27,081 nucleotides of DNA from VRUE01 sp035260485 (GCA_035260485.1 DATFVC010000005.1:1-27081); one strand, 5' to 3'; shown: positions 14,766 to 24,978, numbered from the stretch's first letter. Notes: generated from the sequence alone by a model not told the origin. Numbers and translations are program-made.

Positions 14766-16205
14766 ATGCCGGTTGAGTCTCCCGTACCCGTCGCCAAACC
14801 GCCGCAGATGTCGGACAACCCAGTCCGTCGGGTCGCTGACGACATTCGTGCCGAGTGGCGGGGGAGGGGCAGGTACCCGCCCGGTCCAAGCGACTTCAGC
14901 CTCGCGCGCACCCACCAGATCGCCCACGACCCGCTTCCGCTCCTGCTCTCCAACTACGAAGAGCACGGCCCGATCTTCAGCATGCGCCTGCTCCACACTC
15001 GGGTCGTCTTCATGCTCGGACCGGAGGCCAACAACTTCGTCACCGTCGCCCACCCGGAGAACTTCCACTGGCGCGAGTCGAGCTTCGGCGATCTGATCCC
15101 GCTGCTCGGCGACGGCCTGCTGACGATCGACGACGACTACCACGACCGGGCGCGGGCGATCATGATGCCGGCCTTCCATCGTCGCCAGATGACCGCGGCG
15201 GTTGACGCGATGGCGACCGAGTCGGCAACGGCGATCGGCGCCCTGCGCCCCGGCAGCGTGGTCGATCTCTACGACTGGATGCGCAACCTGGCGATGCGGA
15301 TCGCGATGCGGGCCCTGCTCGGACTCGACCCCGACGAAGCCGGCAAGGGCGCCGCCGCAGCTGAGCACTTCGAGCGTGCCCTCGGCTTCTACGGGATCGA
15401 TTACCCGCTGCGGCTGCTGCGCGGTCCCGGCTCCCCCTGGCGCAAGCTGGTCGCCTCACGGCAGGTGCTCGACGAGATCGTCTTCGGCGAGATCGAGCGG
15501 CGGCGCGCGGCGCCCGACGACGAGCGCCAGGACATCCTCAGCCTGCTGCTCGGCGCGCGCGGCGAGGCGGGCGAGGCGTTCACCGACCGCGAGGTGCGCG
15601 ACCAGGTGATGACCCTGATGTTTGCCGGCCACGACACCTCGACTTCGACCCTGACCTTCATGATGCACGAGCTGGCCCGCCACCCCGACGTGGCGGAGCG
15701 GCTCTGCGAGGAGCAGGACCGGGTTCTCGGCGGCGAGCCGCCCACGGTCGACCTGCTCGAGGAGATGCCCTACCTCGACATGGTCCTCGACGAGGTTCTG
15801 CGCCTCTACCCGCCCGCCTGGATCGGCCCCCGCCGCGCCGTCCGCGACTTCGAGTTCGGTGGCTACACGGTCCCCAGGGACGCCTACGTCAACTACTGCT
15901 CATGGGCCAGCCACCGCATCCCGGAGGTCTTCCCGGATCCGGAGGCCTTCGTCCCCGAGCGCTTCACCCGCGAGCGCAAGGCGGCGCTGCCGCGTGGCGC
16001 CTACGTCCCCTTTGGGGGTGGTCAGCGGATCTGCATCGGCAAGCGCTTCGGCCAGACCGAGGTGAAGCTGGTCGCGACGATGCTGCTGCAGCGGCTGCGC
16101 CTCGACGCGATGCCCGGTCGCACGATGACCGTGCGCCAGATGCCGACCCTCTCTCCAAAGGGAGGCCTCAAGATGCGCGTCCACGATCGACGTGCCGGGA
16201 CTTAG
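14766..16205 (+). CDS. Cytochrome P450
   Basis: 479 aa soluble bacterial P450 (no N-terminal membrane anchor). I-helix oxygen-binding motif AGHDTSTSTL (about residues 287-296), K-helix E-x-x-R in EVLRLYPP (about 343-350), PERF region, heme loop FGGGQRICIGKRFG with the Cys ligand near residue 423. Similar in build to CYP families with fatty-acid or terpene substrates, but the substrate cannot be assigned, and no ferredoxin gene is adjacent. The last four residues (R-A-G-T) and the stop TAG come from palindrome A3, so the native C-terminus has probably been replaced by the insertion. Confidence 0.94.
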   Translation: MPVESPVPVAKPPQMSDNPVRRVADDIRAEWRGRGRYPPGPSDFSLARTHQIAHDPLPLLLSNYEEHGPIFSMRLLHTRVVFMLGPEANNFVTVAHPENFHWRESSFGDLIPLLGDGLLTIDDDYHDRARAIMMPAFHRRQMTAAVDAMATESATAIGALRPGSVVDLYDWMRNLAMRIAMRALLGLDPDEAGKGAAAAEHFERALGFYGIDYPLRLLRGPGSPWRKLVASRQVLDEIVFGEIERRRAAPDDERQDILSLLLGARGEAGEAFTDREVRDQVMTLMFAGHDTSTSTLTFMMHELARHPDVAERLCEEQDRVLGGEPPTVDLLEEMPYLDMVLDEVLRLYPPAWIGPRRAVRDFEFGGYTVPRDAYVNYCSWASHRIPEVFPDPEAFVPERFTRERKAALPRGAYVPFGGGQRICIGKRFGQTEVKLVATMLLQRLRLDAMPGRTMTVRQMPTLSPKGGLKMRVHDRRAGT

Positions 16206-16238
16206 GCGTCCATATGGGTGCCTAAGTCCCGGCACGTC
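16189..16238 (+). repeat. Palindromic element family A, solo copy A3 (contains the stop codon of the P450)
   Basis: 50-bp palindrome with 19-bp perfect arms: GACGTGCCGGGACTTAGGC (16189-16207) and GCCTAAGTCCCGGCACGTC (16220-16238). The centre is CCATATGG, with two G/T mispairs beside it. 49 of 50 bases match A2. It stands between the P450 and the metallophosphoesterase and could also act as a strong hairpin ending the P450 message. Confidence 0.95.
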
Positions 16239-16259
16239 ATGTCGGGGATGATCTAGCCC

Positions 16260-17507
16260 TTGCGCGCCCTGGTCATCTCCGACACGCATTTCGGCGCCTG
16301 GACCGGTCGCGACCTGCTGCGGGAGGAGCGGTATCTGGAACGGCTGGCGCCGCAGCTGGAGGGAATTGACGAGTTGATCTTCCTCGGCGACCTCTTCGAT
16401 TTCCTCTTCGGCTCGGTCGGTGGCGCGGTCGACGCCTCCGACGGCCTGCTGCGGCTGATCGCCGAGAAGCTGCCGGGGAAGCGCCTCGTCTTCCTCGCCG
16501 GCAACCACGACCACCACCTCGTCCACCGCGACGCCGAGAACCGGCTGGAGGCTCAGCTGGCCTCCGGCCTCTCGCCCACGGAGGAAGGCAGCAGGGCTGC
16601 GGGCGACGATCCCGACCGGCCAGGCCCCGGGTTCTTCCGCTCCTTCCTCGCCCGTCGGTTGCCGGGGGTTGAGATCGAGATCGCCTATCCGACCTACAGC
16701 TTTGCCGGCGTCCTCTGCACCCACGGTCACTACCTCGACCCGCATGCTCGCCTCGCCGGCTCGCGCGGCGACCGGCTGCTGACCCGGACCCTGTGGGGGA
16801 TCGCCACTGGCGGTCCGGAGCAGCCGAAGACGATCGAGGACTACGAGTCGGTGATCACCCTGCTCACCGAGTGGCTCTACATCGCAGCCCAGATGCCACA
16901 CGGCACCCATGCTCAGCAGAACGCCTTCCGCGCGGTGCAGCGCGTGGGGCGGATCGGCTCCGTCCTAGGCCTTCCGGGGCGAGGTGCGAAGCGCCTGACC
17001 GCCGAGCTGCGGGACCGCGGCGTCGGCGAGGGCGCCGCGGTCGAGCCGTTGCCCAGCGAGGAGCACTTCGATTCGGTCGTCCGTGCCGAGGTCGAGCGCC
17101 AGCGCCGCGAACAGCCGGCCCCCGAAGCCGCCTGGTCGCGCCCTGCCTACCCGGCGGCAAGCGTCGTCTCGCCCAGCGACCCCTCCGAGCACGCCCTCGA
17201 GGCCTTCGCCCAGGTCGTAGACAACCTCGGCTGGAACAGCGAGAGCGACAGGATCGTCTTCGCCCACACCCACCAGCCGCTGGCTGGCGTCCGCTCCAGC
17301 CGCGACTCGCGCACCCGCTACTGGAATACGGGCTCGTGGATCTACGAGCCCGACCTCGGCTCGCGCCAGGCCTATTCCCGTTACCTGCGCTATGCCTGGC
17401 CCGGCGCCGCCGTCGTCATCGACGACGAGGAGCCCGAGCCACGCCTGCTCGAGCTCCTAGCCGACCTCAATCCGCTGGCTGGAGGCGCTGGGATGCCGGG
17501 TCAGTGA
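16260..17507 (+). CDS. Calcineurin-like metallophosphoesterase
   Basis: 415 aa. All metal-site motifs of the superfamily are visible: D8-x-H10 (ISDTHFG), GD44 (LGDLFDF), GNHD (81-84), HGHY, and AHTHQP near the C-terminus. The LGDLFDF and GNHDHH context recalls LpxH-type UDP-diacylglucosamine hydrolases, but this bacterium is probably not an LPS maker, so another phosphoester substrate is likely. There is a long insertion (about 185-300) with TEWLYIAAQMPHG. Start TTG at 16260. The stop overlaps the start of a 40-codon membrane protein gene by one base. Confidence 0.85.
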   Translation: MRALVISDTHFGAWTGRDLLREERYLERLAPQLEGIDELIFLGDLFDFLFGSVGGAVDASDGLLRLIAEKLPGKRLVFLAGNHDHHLVHRDAENRLEAQLASGLSPTEEGSRAAGDDPDRPGPGFFRSFLARRLPGVEIEIAYPTYSFAGVLCTHGHYLDPHARLAGSRGDRLLTRTLWGIATGGPEQPKTIEDYESVITLLTEWLYIAAQMPHGTHAQQNAFRAVQRVGRIGSVLGLPGRGAKRLTAELRDRGVGEGAAVEPLPSEEHFDSVVRAEVERQRREQPAPEAAWSRPAYPAASVVSPSDPSEHALEAFAQVVDNLGWNSESDRIVFAHTHQPLAGVRSSRDSRTRYWNTGSWIYEPDLGSRQAYSRYLRYAWPGAAVVIDDEEPEPRLLELLADLNPLAGGAGMPGQ

Positions 17508-17629
17508 TGGTGCTCGCGTCCGAGGCGTGGCCCGCGGTCTTTGGCGGCTTGATACCGATCGTCGGGCTTGTGGCCATCGGTTACCTGATCGTTCGCGCCG
17601 TGCGCGACAACGACCAAGACGACGACTGA
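17507..17629 (+). CDS. Small single-pass membrane protein (40 aa)
   Basis: ATG overlaps the phosphoesterase stop (TGATG). Encodes 40 residues: short N-terminal segment, one transmembrane helix (VFGGLIPIVGLVAIGYLIVRAV) and an acidic tail ending NDQDDD. Codon use is normal for the region. The overlap suggests coupled translation and perhaps a membrane anchor or partner for the phosphoesterase; that role is inference. Confidence 0.6.
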   Translation: MVLASEAWPAVFGGLIPIVGLVAIGYLIVRAVRDNDQDDD

Positions 17630-17705
17630 CACCTGTCCGCGGCGGGTTGGAATGTTGCCGAACGGGTAAAGGCCTCGCTTCCGGACCCCGACCGAGGAGA
17701 TGAGG

Positions 17706-18332
17706 ATGCGCATTCTTCCCAGACCCTTCAGTCGCACGGCCGTCACCGTCTCGGCGAGCGTTGTCGCCGTCGCAGGCATGACCGCTATCGCGCTCGCTGC
17801 GAGTGGGGCGACCGCGTCGAAGGCACCCAGAGTCAAAGTCAAATGCCCGGCCCTGGTCACCAGCGGCAAGAAGGTGACTTGCAGGCTGTTCGGCCGGCTG
17901 CCCCAGGGACCGGCGGGTCCGCAGGGCCCGAAAGGGCCGAAAGGCGACAAAGGGCCGAAAGGCGACAAAGGCCCCAAGGGAGACACCGGCGCCAAAGGAG
18001 TGGCAGGTGCGCCCGGGGCCGACGGAGTTTCGGGCTACGAGGTCGTCAGCCAGACCTTCAAAGAAGTATTCATCGAAAACAGCGGTGGCTTCCGCGGCCT
18101 CAGCGAAGTGAAAACGGTGAGTTGCCCGGCGGGGAAGCGAGCGATAGGTGGCGGCAGCGATCTCGGCACGAATGCAACCCAGAACGGGCAGCAGCGCAGC
18201 GTCTCGGTCTCCCTGAGCGGTCCCAATGGCACCGGGACCGGTTGGTCGGTGCAGCTGTTCAACAACGAAGTCAGCGGCGGCGGGACCTCGATCGACCTTA
18301 GGGTCTACGCGATCTGCGCCAGCGCGGGCTGA
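17706..18332 (+). CDS. Secreted collagen-like protein
   Basis: 208 aa from the ATG at 17706, six bases after GAGGAG; an ATG at 17700 touches that site and is less likely. A signal peptide (arginines, then TAVTVSASVVAVAGMTAIALAASG) is followed by a short Cys-containing segment (VKCPALVTSGKKVTCRL). Then come about 13 Gly-X-Y triplets (GPAGPQGPKGPKGDKGPKGD and on to GAPGADG). The C-terminal globular domain of about 100 residues has VSCPAGKRAIGGG and ends VYAICASAG. Collagen-like helices are usually extracellular and trimeric. The C-terminal Cys pair may be a disulfide. The repeat is short, and its DNA is itself repetitive (GGCGACAAAGGGCCGAAA units). Confidence 0.85.
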   Translation: MRILPRPFSRTAVTVSASVVAVAGMTAIALAASGATASKAPRVKVKCPALVTSGKKVTCRLFGRLPQGPAGPQGPKGPKGDKGPKGDKGPKGDTGAKGVAGAPGADGVSGYEVVSQTFKEVFIENSGGFRGLSEVKTVSCPAGKRAIGGGSDLGTNATQNGQQRSVSVSLSGPNGTGTGWSVQLFNNEVSGGGTSIDLRVYAICASAG

Positions 18333-18372
18333 GCTGCTCGCAAGCGCTGCCTCCCGCGGGCCTGCGACGCCG

Positions 18373-20520
18373 CTACTTGATGAACAGCATCTCCTCGTAC
18401 TTGGGCAGCGGCCAGAGGTCGTCGGCGACGACCTTCTCCAGCTTGTCGGCCGCCTCTCGCGCCTGCGCCATCGCCGCGATCTGCTTGTCGCGGGCGTAGA
18501 TCGCCAGGTCCATGCCCTCCAGGTCGTCCGGGTAGGCGTTCGCCGATTCCAGCTCGCCGAGCGCCGCGACCAGCTCGTCGACCAGGCCGCGCACCTCGCC
18601 CTCGATCGAGGAGACGCCGGACTCCGCGATCAGCGCCAGGTACCGCAGCGCCGCGGGCAGGATCATCGTCTTGGCAATCGAGAACGTGGTCTCCGCCTCG
18701 ATGTTGGCCCGGATCGCGTACTGCTCGATCCAGACCTCGTAGCGCGACTCCAGCTCGCGCTTTGAGAGCACCTGGTAATCCTCGAATGCCGCGACGGTTT
18801 GATCGGTCAGCACCTCGGGCAGGGCGTCGGGGGTCGTGCGCAGGTTCTTCAGCCCTCGCTGCTCGGCTTCGGCGTGCCACTCCTCGGAGTAGTTGTCGCC
18901 GCCAAAGCAGACCTGCTTGTTCGCCTCGTAGGCCTCCTTGACGATCTCGATCACGGCCTCGGGCATGCCCATGCCGCCGGAGAGCTTCGCCTCGAGCTTG
19001 CCGGCGAGCTCGTCGATCATCTCGGCGGCGATCGTGTTGAGCACGGTGTTGGGGAAGGCGAGCGACATGCTCGATCCCAGCGCCCGGAACTCGAATTTGT
19101 TGCCGGTGAAGGCAAACGGTGAGGTCCTGTTGCGGTCGCCGCCGTGCATCGGCAGCGTCGGCAGCACCGTCGCGCCCAACTCCAAGAAGGAGGCCGGCGT
19201 GTTGGGATCGCCTTCGCCGCTGGAGATCGCCTCGAAAACTTTCTCAAGCTCGCCGCCGAGGAAGATCGAGATGATCGCCGGCGGCGCCTCGTTGGCGCCG
19301 AGCCGGTGGTCCTGGCCGATGTTGGCCACAGAGGCGCGCAGCAGCCCCTGGTGCTTGTTGACCGCCTGGATCACCGCAGCGCAGAAGAAGAGGAAGTGGA
19401 TGTTGTCGGCCGGCGTGTCGCCCGGGTCGAGCAGGTTGGTGCCGGTGTCGGTCCCCATCGACCAGTTGTTGTGCTTGCCGGAGCCGTTGACGCCGGCGAA
19501 GGGCTTCTCGTGCAGCAGGCAGACCAGGCCGTAGCGCCGGGCGACGCTTTCCAGCACCTGCATCATCAGCTGCTGGTGGTCGGAGCCGACGTTGGAGTTC
19601 TCGAACACCGGCGCGATCTCGTACTGGTTCGGCGCCACCTCGTTGTGGCGGGTCTTGACCGGGATGCCGAGCTTGCGCATCTCCAGCTCGGCCTCGAGCA
19701 TGCAGGCGAGGATCCGCTCCGGGATCGAGCCGAAGTAGTGGTCGTCGAGCTCGTGGCCCTTGGGTGGCTTGGCGCCGAACAGGGTGCGGCCGGTGGAGAT
19801 CAGGTCGGGACGCTCGAAGAAGTACTGCTCATCGATCAGGAAGTACTCCTGCTCGGCGCCGACGGTCGTGAAGACGCGTTTGCTGTCCTCGTCGCCGAGC
19901 AGCCGCAGCGCCTTGATCGCAGAGCGCGAGAGGGCGTCCATCGAGCGCAGCAGCGGGATCTTCGCGTCGAGCGCCTCGCCGGTCCAGGAGGCGAACGCGG
20001 TCGGGATGCAGAGCAGCGCCCCGTTCGGGTTCTCGAGGATGAAAGCGGGGGAGGTCGGGTCCCAGGCGGTGTAGCCGCGTGCCTCGAAGGTGGCGCGAAC
20101 GCCGCCGGTGGGGAAGGAGGAGGCGTCGGGCTCGCCCTGGACCAGCTCCTTGCCGGAGAAGCCGGCCAGCGCCGTTCCCTCGTCGCCGGGATCGAAGAAG
20201 GAGTCGTGCTTCTCCGCGGTCGAGCCGGTCAGCGGCTGGAACATGTGGGTGAAGTGCGTCGCGCCGTTCTCCAGCGCCCACTCTTTCATCGCCTCGGCTA
20301 CCGCGTCGGCGAGGCTCGGGTCGAGCGCCTCGCCGTCGGCCAGGGTCGCCTGCAGCTTCTCGAAGACGTCGGCAGGCAGCCTTTCGCGCTGCACGCCAAC
20401 CGAGAAGACGTTGGCGCCGAAGGGGTCGTTCTCGGGCAGGGTCAGGTCGAGCGCGCCGAGGGCCTCCCCGTTGGAGCTCCACTGCGCGGCGGTCACGTTC
20501 TGCTGGCGGATACGAGTCAT
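18373..20520 (-). CDS. glnN: Glutamine synthetase type III
   Basis: 715 aa, the usual length of GSIII (types I and II are about 350-470). ATP-dependent ammonium incorporation into glutamate. Features: N-terminal GSIII-specific region (NVFSVGVQRERLP, THFTHMFQPLTGSTAEKHDSF), EQEYFLID (glutamate/metal site), RHNEVAPNQYEIAP, EKPFAGVNGSGKHNNWSM (ATP/ammonium site), NIGQDHRLGANEAPPAIISIFLG, RNRTSPFAFTGNKFEFRALGSS, then the long GSIII C-terminal helical extension. Start ATG 20520. It is probably transcribed alone. Its pairing with the ammonium transporter at 25184 is functional, not operonic. Confidence 0.96.
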   Translation of the reverse strand: MTRIRQQNVTAAQWSSNGEALGALDLTLPENDPFGANVFSVGVQRERLPADVFEKLQATLADGEALDPSLADAVAEAMKEWALENGATHFTHMFQPLTGSTAEKHDSFFDPGDEGTALAGFSGKELVQGEPDASSFPTGGVRATFEARGYTAWDPTSPAFILENPNGALLCIPTAFASWTGEALDAKIPLLRSMDALSRSAIKALRLLGDEDSKRVFTTVGAEQEYFLIDEQYFFERPDLISTGRTLFGAKPPKGHELDDHYFGSIPERILACMLEAELEMRKLGIPVKTRHNEVAPNQYEIAPVFENSNVGSDHQQLMMQVLESVARRYGLVCLLHEKPFAGVNGSGKHNNWSMGTDTGTNLLDPGDTPADNIHFLFFCAAVIQAVNKHQGLLRASVANIGQDHRLGANEAPPAIISIFLGGELEKVFEAISSGEGDPNTPASFLELGATVLPTLPMHGGDRNRTSPFAFTGNKFEFRALGSSMSLAFPNTVLNTIAAEMIDELAGKLEAKLSGGMGMPEAVIEIVKEAYEANKQVCFGGDNYSEEWHAEAEQRGLKNLRTTPDALPEVLTDQTVAAFEDYQVLSKRELESRYEVWIEQYAIRANIEAETTFSIAKTMILPAALRYLALIAESGVSSIEGEVRGLVDELVAALGELESANAYPDDLEGMDLAIYARDKQIAAMAQAREAADKLEKVVADDLWPLPKYEEMLFIK

Positions 20521-20633
20521 CGCTGTGTCAGTCCCTCACTTGCGGCGCGCCCGTCCGGCGGGTGCGTTCGGTTACCGGTCTAACTCCTTGTGAGAAGCCA
20601 AAAGAGCCTAATGGGAGCGCGCCGAAGATGCCT

Positions 20634-20649
20634 TTGTACCCGGGTACAA
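20634..20649. promoter_or_regulatory. 16-bp perfect palindrome upstream of glutamine synthetase III
   Basis: TTGTACCCGGGTACAA is self-complementary and extends with one wobble and one more pair on each side. It lies 114 bases upstream of the glnN start and 40 bases beyond the corA stop. It looks like a dimeric repressor operator; it has no loop and no T-tract, so a terminator is unlikely. It does not resemble the actinobacterial GlnR box. Confidence 0.4.
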
Positions 20650-20687
20650 GGATCGCCCGGCAGCCTTGTCCATCGGTTGACGCCGCC

Positions 20688-21698
20688 TCAGCTGCGCGTG
20701 CGCCGCAGCGTTGCGACCAGCCGCTCGACCGCGTCCTGGTCGGGCTGGACCGGGGTGCCGCGGCGTTTCACCGCGATCCAGGTCAGCCCGGTGGCCAGGG
20801 CCGAGCCGCCGATGCCGAGCACGAAGAAGGCGAGCGGGCTGCTGATGCGGTCGACCAGCCAGCCGAAGTTCATGCCGAAGAAGCCGGTGAGGAAGGTGAG
20901 CGGCAGGAATATCGTCGCCACCACGGTGAGCCAGTACATCGTCTCGTTGAGCCGCAGATCCATCAGCTTGGCCATCGAGTCGGCGGCGGCGTCGATGCCG
21001 TCGACCATCCGATTAAGCTGTCCGTATATGCGTTCGAAGTAGCGTTCGTTGTCGGATTCCAGGCCGTCGACCTGGCCGATCTCCTCGCCGATCCGCTCGA
21101 AGATCCCCCGCTGCGGCCCCAACTGGCGGCGCATCGTCGTCAGCCGCAGGCTGATCGCCCGCAGCGTCCCCATCCGCACCCGCGCGTCGCCGGCGCTGCC
21201 GGCCAGGAGCTGCAGTCCCTCCAGAGCGAGCTCGGTCTCGTGGAGCGCGTCGAAGGCGGTCGCGACCATCGCGTCGAGGACGGCGTAGACGATGTACTGC
21301 TCGCTGCGCCCCTCGGCGCTGTAGCCGGGCAGGAGAGCGGGCAGCGAGAGCCGCTCGCGGTGGACGGTGAGCAGGTAGTCGCCGTGGACCATCACGTTGA
21401 CCTCGATCGCGGCCAGGCGGGGCGTGTCCTCGCCCTCCTGGCGATCGCTCTCCAGGTAGCAGTGGAAGGGGAAGACGACGTGTTGGCCGTCGGCGTGGAA
21501 GCGGCGCGAGGGCGGCCCTCCGCGTTCGAATTCGAGCAGCGGGCGCATCGCGTGCGCTGGGATGTCGAGCCCCTCGGCCAGCTCCTCGCGGGACAGGTCG
21601 GCGACGCAGAGGTCGATCCAGAAGAAGCGGCCCTGCTCGCGCAGCGACGCGATCCGCTCGCGCTCGCTCCCCCCAAGTCCCTCGACGATCTCGCTCAT
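20688..21698 (-). CDS. corA: CorA-type magnesium/cobalt transporter
   Basis: 336 aa from the ATG at 21698 (MSEIVEGLGGSERERI); an in-frame extension upstream runs through a hairpin repeat and is not family sequence. Large cytoplasmic domain, then two C-terminal membrane helices: YWLTVVATIFLPLTFLTGFFGMNFGW with the signature G-M-N of the pore loop, and LAFFVLGIGGSALATGLTWIAV. Mediates passive Mg2+ (or Co2+, Ni2+) entry as a pentamer. TAGCCT lies ten bases upstream on the minus strand (21714-21709). Confidence 0.92.
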   Translation of the reverse strand: MSEIVEGLGGSERERIASLREQGRFFWIDLCVADLSREELAEGLDIPAHAMRPLLEFERGGPPSRRFHADGQHVVFPFHCYLESDRQEGEDTPRLAAIEVNVMVHGDYLLTVHRERLSLPALLPGYSAEGRSEQYIVYAVLDAMVATAFDALHETELALEGLQLLAGSAGDARVRMGTLRAISLRLTTMRRQLGPQRGIFERIGEEIGQVDGLESDNERYFERIYGQLNRMVDGIDAAADSMAKLMDLRLNETMYWLTVVATIFLPLTFLTGFFGMNFGWLVDRISSPLAFFVLGIGGSALATGLTWIAVKRRGTPVQPDQDAVERLVATLRRTRS

Positions 21699-21743
21699 CG
21701 GTAAAGCGAGGCTAGAGCCGCCCGAGGACGGCTTGGACGGGAA

Positions 21744-21789
21744 CGTATCCGAGCTTTTGGGGCGTATTGGACCCAAAAGCTCGGATACG
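21744..21789. repeat. Hairpin element C (18-bp perfect stem)
   Basis: CGTATCCGAGCTTTTGGG (21744-21761), a 10-nt loop, CCCAAAAGCTCGGATACG (21772-21789). It lies between divergent genes (corA and the HAD-ECH gene), where a terminator is not expected. Only one copy is in this window. It could be a dispersed palindromic repeat or a regulatory cruciform. Confidence 0.7.
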
Positions 21790-21848
21790 CCTATGGAGCG
21801 GCACCCGATATACCCTTCGCCGGTCCCCGATCTGGAGGAATCCACCGA

Positions 21849-23833
<1,985 letters not shown>

Positions 23834-23849
<16 letters not shown>

Positions 23850-24640
23850 CCAACCTCAGCGGCCGACGGGCCGAAAACGGGACTCATGGTCCCGTTTCAG
23901 GCCCGTCGGCCGCGTTGGCGGAGCTGGTTCGGGCGTCGCGGTGCACCGTGGCGCTGACGGGGGCGGGGATCTCGGTGCCGTCCGGGATTCCGGACTTCCG
24001 CACGCCGGAGACAGGGCTGTGGGAGAACGTCGATCCGATGGAGGTCGCCCACATCGATGTCTTCGAGCACGATCCCGCCCGCTTTTGGTCCTACTACCGG
24101 CCGCGTTTCCACGCGCTGGGAGACAAACGACCGAACGCGGCTCACGAGGCGCTGGCGGAGCTCGAGCGGCGCGGCCGGCTGGAGGGTGTGATCACCCAGA
24201 ACATCGACCGCCTCCACCGGGTCGCCGGCTCGCAGAACGTGGTCGAGGTGCACGGCTCGATCGCGACCTCGAGCTGCCGGCTCTGCGAGGCCTCCTACGG
24301 GATAGCCGAGGTCGATGCGCTCTTCGGCGCAGACGGTATCGCCGAATGCGCGTCATGCGGCGGCGCGGTGAAGCCTGACGTGGTCCTGTTCGGCGAGATG
24401 CTGCCCGAGGCTGCGATGAGGCGGGCAGAGGACCTCGCCGCGCGGGCCGAGCTGATGCTCTGCGTCGGCAGCTCCCTCGTCGTCTACCCGGTCGCCGGGC
24501 TGCCCGAACTGACCATGGCCGGCGGTGGCCGGCTGGCGATCGTCACCAAGGGCGCCACGCCCTACGACGGCGACGCGGTGTTGAAGTTGGAGGGTGAGGT
24601 GGACGCGGAGCTCGAAGCGCTGTTGACGGCGCTCGGCTAG
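23834..24640 (+). CDS. Sir2-family NAD-dependent protein deacylase
   Basis: Sirtuin. NAD-binding TGAGISVPSGIPDFRTPETGLW, catalytic TQNIDRLHRVAGSQNVVEVHGS (His in VHG), zinc cysteines C-x2-C in SSCRLCEA and C-x2-C in AECASCGG, PDVVLFGEMLPE, and CVGSSLVVYPVAGLPELT. 268 aa if it starts at ATG 23834, overlapping the previous gene by 16 bases. The first 26 codons read through a 53-nt hairpin (23860-23912) and are not family-like. A TTG at 23914 (MAELVRASRCTVALTGAG) would give a more normal N-terminus but lacks a ribosome site. Placement after a beta-oxidation gene hints at control of acyl-CoA metabolism by deacylation (inference). Confidence 0.92.
23860..23912. repeat. Hairpin element D in the 5' end of the sirtuin gene
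   Basis: Outer arms CGGCCGACGGGCC (23860-23872) and GGCCCGTCGGCCG (23900-23912), two mismatches, then inner arms AAACGGGAC (23875-23883) and GTCCCGTTT (23889-23897) around TCATG. Total 22 paired positions in 53 nt. It falls just after the HAD-ECH stop, within the N-terminal codons of the longest sirtuin frame. Confidence 0.7.
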
Positions 24641-24978
24641 CCCTGGCCGGCAGCCGCGGGGGATACCTTGATGCCGGCCTCGCGGCAGGTCTCGGCGATC
24701 GTGTCCGCCCGCGGATTGTCGAACCTCGCGCTGCGGGCGCAAATCGCCCTGGCCTCCGCCCCGCAGCCGTTGACCGGTTCACCGCCGACGCGGCCGGCGA
24801 CCACCGTGGAGACGCAGCCAGGCGCAGGAGCGGGCCGGCTGTCGCTGGCCGTGGCCAGGATCAGCGCCAGCAGCGCCACGACCGTGACGACGGTCCCGGC
24901 AACCAGAACCTTGATCTCGCGTCCACTCAGCTTGCGCAGCGGCGTGTTGACGCGCTGAAAATGACCCTCCAATGGCAT
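24637..24978 (-). CDS. Small membrane-anchored protein with four cysteines
   Basis: 113 aa. The N-terminal 24 residues are basic and cytoplasmic (LRKLSGREIKV), then one membrane helix (LVAGTVVTVVALLALILATAS) and an extracytoplasmic part with four Cys (PGCVSTVVAGRVGGEPVNGCGAEARAICARS and ETCREAGIKV), probably two disulfides. No known family is recognised. Its stop overlaps the sirtuin stop by four bases, tail to tail. A TAACCT hexamer eight bases before the ATG supports the start at 24978. Confidence 0.7.
   Translation of the reverse strand: MPLEGHFQRVNTPLRKLSGREIKVLVAGTVVTVVALLALILATASDSRPAPAPGCVSTVVAGRVGGEPVNGCGAEARAICARSARFDNPRADTIAETCREAGIKVSPAAAGQG

Noticed and set aside
1825..16238. CRISPR array made of the palindromic copies
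   Set aside because: Copies are kilobases apart with genes between them; there is no regular spacing and there are no cas genes.
17900..18010. Tandem DNA repeat resembling a minisatellite
   Set aside because: The repetition follows the Gly-X-Y codons of the collagen-like protein and needs no separate explanation.
20545..20600. GlnR-type binding site upstream of glutamine synthetase III
   Set aside because: GTTAG and GTAAC motifs occur near 20570-20584 but with the wrong spacing for the known GTnAC-n6-GnAAC box.
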